NCBI GenBank assembly: GCA_017998195.1
Contig: JAGODN010000186.1
Location: 1-5,539 of the forward strand
From: Desulfobulbus sp.
GTDB taxonomy: Bacteria; Desulfobacterota; Desulfobulbia; Desulfobulbales; Desulfobulbaceae
DNA: 5,539 nt
Direction of reading: 5' to 3'
Of this stretch, positions 5,500-5,539 are shown one piece after another. Both the position numbers and the translations under genes were made by a program. Positions within the stretch are counted from its first letter, which is position 1; every line of letters begins with the position of its first letter. The notes beneath the pieces were generated by a model. It was given only the letters and a program-made list of their open reading frames with translations. It did not search any database and was not told where the DNA came from.

Positions 5500-5539
5500 G
5501 CACCCAGCCCCCCAGGCCTCGCCGAAGCTGCACACCGGG

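Larger units (their letters stand above)
5014..5539. other. Upstream non-coding region, rich in inverted repeats
   Basis: No convincing gene, tRNA or known riboswitch was recognised in these 526 nt. Frames on both strands are short, Arg/Pro-rich and lack the strong G/C third-position bias of the four real genes. The promoter of the minus-strand genes presumably lies here, but no clear sigma70 or sigma54 (GG-N10-GC) boxes could be identified. The region contains at least seven inverted repeats: 5042-5075, 5088-5125, 5166-5203, 5293-5320, 5342-5354, 5365-5387 and 5472-5499. The first, with 6-bp outer arms (GGTCAG and CTGACC) and 4-bp inner arms, would lie in the 5' leader of the cytochrome mRNA just above its ribosome site. 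The last few tens of bases at the right edge may include the end of a gene lying outside. Confidence 0.55.

Noticed and set aside
5432..5539. Minus-strand frame open from the right edge, ending in TGA at 5432
   Set aside because: Could be the tail of an upstream gene, but the 35 visible codons are Arg/Pro/Gly-rich with no recognisable motif and contain the strong 5472-5499 hairpin; too little sequence to support a gene.

Overview
The window is GC-rich (roughly two thirds G+C by eye) and reads as one compact gene block on the minus strand. In transcription order: a five-heme c-type cytochrome lipoprotein (5013-3973), a U32-family cysteine-rich protein (3973-2765), an extended SDR/thioester-reductase-like protein with a C-terminal SCP2-like lipid-binding domain (2768-1308), and a class III PLP aminotransferase (1294 to the window edge, C-terminus missing). 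Junctions are a 1-nt TGATG overlap, a 4-nt ATGA overlap and a 13-nt gap, so the four genes are very probably cotranscribed and the first three translationally coupled. The long plus-strand frames opposite these genes are GC-rich shadows.

The organism is probably an anaerobic or facultatively anaerobic Gram-negative bacterium. A GC-rich deltaproteobacterium (Desulfobacterota or Desulfuromonadota) would fit. The basis is an outer-membrane-type lipoprotein signal on a CXXCH multiheme cytochrome, together with an Fe-S-type U32 protein. This is inference from gene content, as there is no rRNA or other taxonomic marker here.

The most interesting point is the gene combination. U32 proteins such as UbiU/UbiV carry out O2-independent hydroxylation in anaerobic ubiquinone synthesis and work with the SCP2-domain protein UbiT. 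Here a U32 protein overlaps a gene encoding a reductase fused to an SCP2-like domain, followed by an aminotransferase. Reductase plus class III aminotransferase is also the pair of activities found fused in PigE (prodigiosin) and TamH (tambjamine), where an acyl thioester becomes an aldehyde and then an amine. A reasonable hypothesis is an anaerobic pathway that makes or modifies an amino-lipid: carbonyl reduction on an SCP2-held lipid, transamination, and an O2-independent modification by the U32 protein. The cytochrome could supply or accept electrons outside the cytoplasm or could simply be a co-regulated neighbour. No single gene could be tied to a named characterised pathway.

The 526 nt upstream of the cytochrome (5014-5539) hold no convincing gene or recognisable promoter but are unusually rich in inverted repeats. 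These include a terminator-like hairpin with a T-rich tail on the minus strand and a possible H-type pseudoknot near the right edge.
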